A stretch of DNA of 64,000 nucleotides from RHKX01 sp963826475 (GTDB lineage Bacteria > Actinomycetota > Thermoleophilia > Solirubrobacterales > 70-9). Below, one piece after another: positions 62,212 through 64,000 of the stretch (positions are counted from its first letter, which is position 1; the number at the start of each line of letters is the position of its first letter). Location: NCBI GenBank assembly GCA_963826475.1, contig CAWGXC010000002.1:146154-210153 (forward strand), written 5' to 3'. The position numbers and the translations under genes were made by a program. The notes under the pieces are model-generated. The model saw only the letters and a list, made by a program, of their open reading frames with translations. It did not search any database and was not told where the DNA came from.

Positions 62212-63969
62212 GTGTTCGAGAAGGTTCTCATCGCCAACCGGGGGGAGATCGCCGTTCGGGTGATCCGCAGCCTCAAGGAGATGGGGATCGGCGCCATCGC
62301 CGTCTACTCCGAGGCCGATCGCGAGGCCCGGCACGTGCGTGAGGCCGACGAGGCCTACCTGCTCGGGCCGGCCGTACCCGCGGAGAGCTACCTGAACATC
62401 GAGAGGATCCTCGCCGTCGCCGCCGAGTCCGGCGCGAACGCGATTCACCCCGGTTATGGGTTCCTCGCCGAGAACGCCCCCTTCGCCCGCGCGATCGGGG
62501 AGACGGACATCGTCTGGATCGGCCCGCCCGCCGCCGCAATCGACGCGATGGGCTCCAAGACCAAGGCGCGCGAGATCATGGAGAAGGCCGGCGTCCCGAT
62601 CGTGCCGGGCGCGACCGAGCCGTCCAAGGACGTGGGTGCCGCGAAGAAGATGGCTGACGAGATCGGCTACCCGGTCGCCTGCAAGGCCTCGGGCGGCGGC
62701 GGCGGCAAGGGCTTCCGCGTCGCGATGAGCGCGGACGACCTCGAAGCGGCCTTCGAGGGCGCCGCCCGCGAGGGCGAGAAGTTCTTCGGCGACGACACCG
62801 TCTACCTCGAGCGCTACCTCGAGGATCCGCGCCACGTCGAGGTGCAGGTCCTCGCCGACTCCCACGGACACGTCATCCACCTCGGCGAACGCGACTGCTC
62901 GATCCAGCGGCGCCACCAGAAGCTGATCGAGGAGGCCCCCGCTCCCCACGTCGACGAGGAGATGCGCGAGCGGATCGGCAAGATCGCCACGGATGCGGCT
63001 GAGGCCGTCGACTACCGCGGCGCCGGCACCGTCGAGGGCATGCAGGTGGGCGACGACTACTTCTTCCTGGAGATGAACACGCGCGTCCAGGTCGAGCACT
63101 GCGTGACCGAGATGGTCACCGGGATCGACATCGTCCGCGAGCAGGTCCGGATCGCCGCCGGCGAGGAGCTCTCGATCACCCAGGACGAGATGCAGATGCG
63201 CGGGCATGCGATCGAGTGCCGGATCAACGCCGAGGCCGCACACAAGAAGTTCGCTCCGGCGCCGGGCAAGGTCGGCGCCTACCTCGAGCCCTCCGGCCCC
63301 GGCGTCCGCGTCGACTCCGGCCTCGAGGCCGGAGGGGAGGTCACCCCGCTCTACGACCCGATGGTGGCGAAGCTGATCACCTGGGACGTCGATCGCGAGC
63401 ATGCCACCCGCCGGATGCTGCGCGCGCTCGGCGAGTACAGGATCGAAGGCCTTACGACCCTCATCCCTTTCCACGAGAGGATCCTCGCCACCGAGCAATG
63501 GGCCAAGGGCGAGACCTGTCGCGACCTGCTCGAGGACAAGGACTGGATCAAGTCGCTCGCTCCCGACGATCCGCCGGCTCCGGTCAGCGACGAAGACGCC
63601 CCGGAGCTCACCGAGCGTGAGTACAAGGTCGAGGTCGGGGGGCGGCTCTTCCCGGTCAAGGTCATCGGCGAAGCGCTCGGCGGCGGTGGCGGGGCCGCGC
63701 CCGCCGGCAAGCGCCCGCCGAAGCGAGAGCGCAAGGCATCCTCGGCGGCCGCATCCGGCAACTCGGTCGTCGCGCCCCTGCAGGGCAGCATCTTCAAGGT
63801 CGAGGTCTCAGAGGGGGACGAGGTCGAGGAGGGCGCTCTGATCGTCGTCATCGAGGCGATGAAGATGGAGAACGAGATCACCGCCCACAAGGCGGGGAAG
63901 ATCACCAAGCTCGAGGTCGAGGTCGGCACGCCGATCAACGCGGGCGATCCGATCGCGACGATCGAGTAG
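62212..63969 (+). CDS. Acyl-CoA carboxylase alpha subunit (biotin carboxylase + BCCP fusion)
   Basis: This 585-residue protein has a biotin carboxylase part that begins FEKVLIANRGEIAVRVIR. The ATP-grasp segment includes ASGGGGGKGFRV and EMNTRVQVEHCVTEMVTG. A Pro/Lys linker and a C-terminal biotin carrier domain with the biotinylation site EAMKMEN (Lys551) follow. It would carboxylate biotin and pass it to an acyl-CoA carboxyltransferase beta subunit that is not in the window; acetyl- or propionyl-CoA is likely. The BirA at 11173-11907 would biotinylate it. The last 31 nt of the window hold only a possible start of a next gene. Confidence 0.93.
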   Translation: MFEKVLIANRGEIAVRVIRSLKEMGIGAIAVYSEADREARHVREADEAYLLGPAVPAESYLNIERILAVAAESGANAIHPGYGFLAENAPFARAIGETDIVWIGPPAAAIDAMGSKTKAREIMEKAGVPIVPGATEPSKDVGAAKKMADEIGYPVACKASGGGGGKGFRVAMSADDLEAAFEGAAREGEKFFGDDTVYLERYLEDPRHVEVQVLADSHGHVIHLGERDCSIQRRHQKLIEEAPAPHVDEEMRERIGKIATDAAEAVDYRGAGTVEGMQVGDDYFFLEMNTRVQVEHCVTEMVTGIDIVREQVRIAAGEELSITQDEMQMRGHAIECRINAEAAHKKFAPAPGKVGAYLEPSGPGVRVDSGLEAGGEVTPLYDPMVAKLITWDVDREHATRRMLRALGEYRIEGLTTLIPFHERILATEQWAKGETCRDLLEDKDWIKSLAPDDPPAPVSDEDAPELTEREYKVEVGGRLFPVKVIGEALGGGGGAAPAGKRPPKRERKASSAAASGNSVVAPLQGSIFKVEVSEGDEVEEGALIVVIEAMKMENEITAHKAGKITKLEVEVGTPINAGDPIATIE

Positions 63970-64000
63970 GTCCCGGGGCCGCGCGATGAAGCGATGGCCC

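Noticed and set aside
63986..64000. Possible start of another gene at the right edge
   Set aside because: Only five codons are visible, which is too little to support a gene.

Overview
The window is 64 kb of very GC-rich, densely coding bacterial chromosome. Intergenic gaps are short, and many start and stop codons overlap (ATGA, GTGA, TTGA, TGATG). GTG and TTG starts are common. Gene content points to a deep-branching actinobacterium of the Thermoleophilia/Solirubrobacterales type. The clues are a Ccm (system I) cytochrome c apparatus next to a fused CobA-HemD heme cluster, a TreT trehalose synthase of the kind known from Rubrobacter, an rpsF-ssb-rpsR-rplI-dnaB cluster, and promoters with a TAnnnT box placed 6-10 nt before the start codon. 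The taxonomic assignment is inference. I saw no insertion sequence, prophage, CRISPR array or rRNA; one tRNA-Arg(CCU) lies at 28187-28260.

Layout. 0-4 kb: rarA, an aldehyde dehydrogenase, a Zn-ribbon Nudix hydrolase and a secreted protein. 4.1-11.9 kb: a nearly unbroken plus-strand run ccmABCD-hemA-hemC-cobA/hemD-SAM hydrolase-birA, for cytochrome c and heme or siroheme making. 11.9-20.8 kb: a membrane GGDEF-EAL protein, two exported proteins, a large DEAH helicase with an acidic insert, a TlpA-like thioredoxin lipoprotein and a secreted beta-helix protein carrying a recent 264-bp tandem duplication. 20.9-28.2 kb: an NfeD protease and SPFH protein pair, a GalT-like enzyme, a patatin phospholipase with a membrane partner, a DUF2294 protein, two tiny membrane proteins and the tRNA. 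28.3-30.8 kb: a sulfide/persulfide detoxification unit (TSUP exporter, ArsR regulator, persulfide dioxygenase-rhodanese) around a palindromic operator.

30.9-44.1 kb: MFS exporter, zinc alcohol dehydrogenase, PhoD phosphatase, NlpC/P60-like protein, a GGDEF-EAL protein fused to a CarH-like cobalamin-binding domain, pyrE, L,D-transpeptidase, CPBP protease, HAD hydrolase, a GT-C mannosyltransferase and thiL. 44.1-53.3 kb: a FlgM-like anti-sigma factor coupled to a degenerate M28 membrane protein, an OmpR/HK two-component system coupled to an HtrA lipoprotein, then an IMPase-like phosphatase with treT and otsA. 53.4-64 kb: the replication/ribosome cluster rpsF-ssb-rpsR-rplI-dnaB-dnaC-like-purA, small membrane and binding proteins, a CxxCH heme-binding protein, and a biotin carboxylase-BCCP fusion that would be a substrate of the BirA encoded upstream.

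The strongest candidate for something little described is the GGDEF-EAL-B12 fusion at 36765-38756. It keeps the W-x9-EH and ExH cobalamin signatures of light- or B12-sensing regulators. Also worth a look are the orphan FlgM-like gene translationally coupled to a pseudo-peptidase, the three-hairpin rpsF-ssb spacer, a DnaC-type loader coupled to dnaB, and widespread apparent leaderless promoters.
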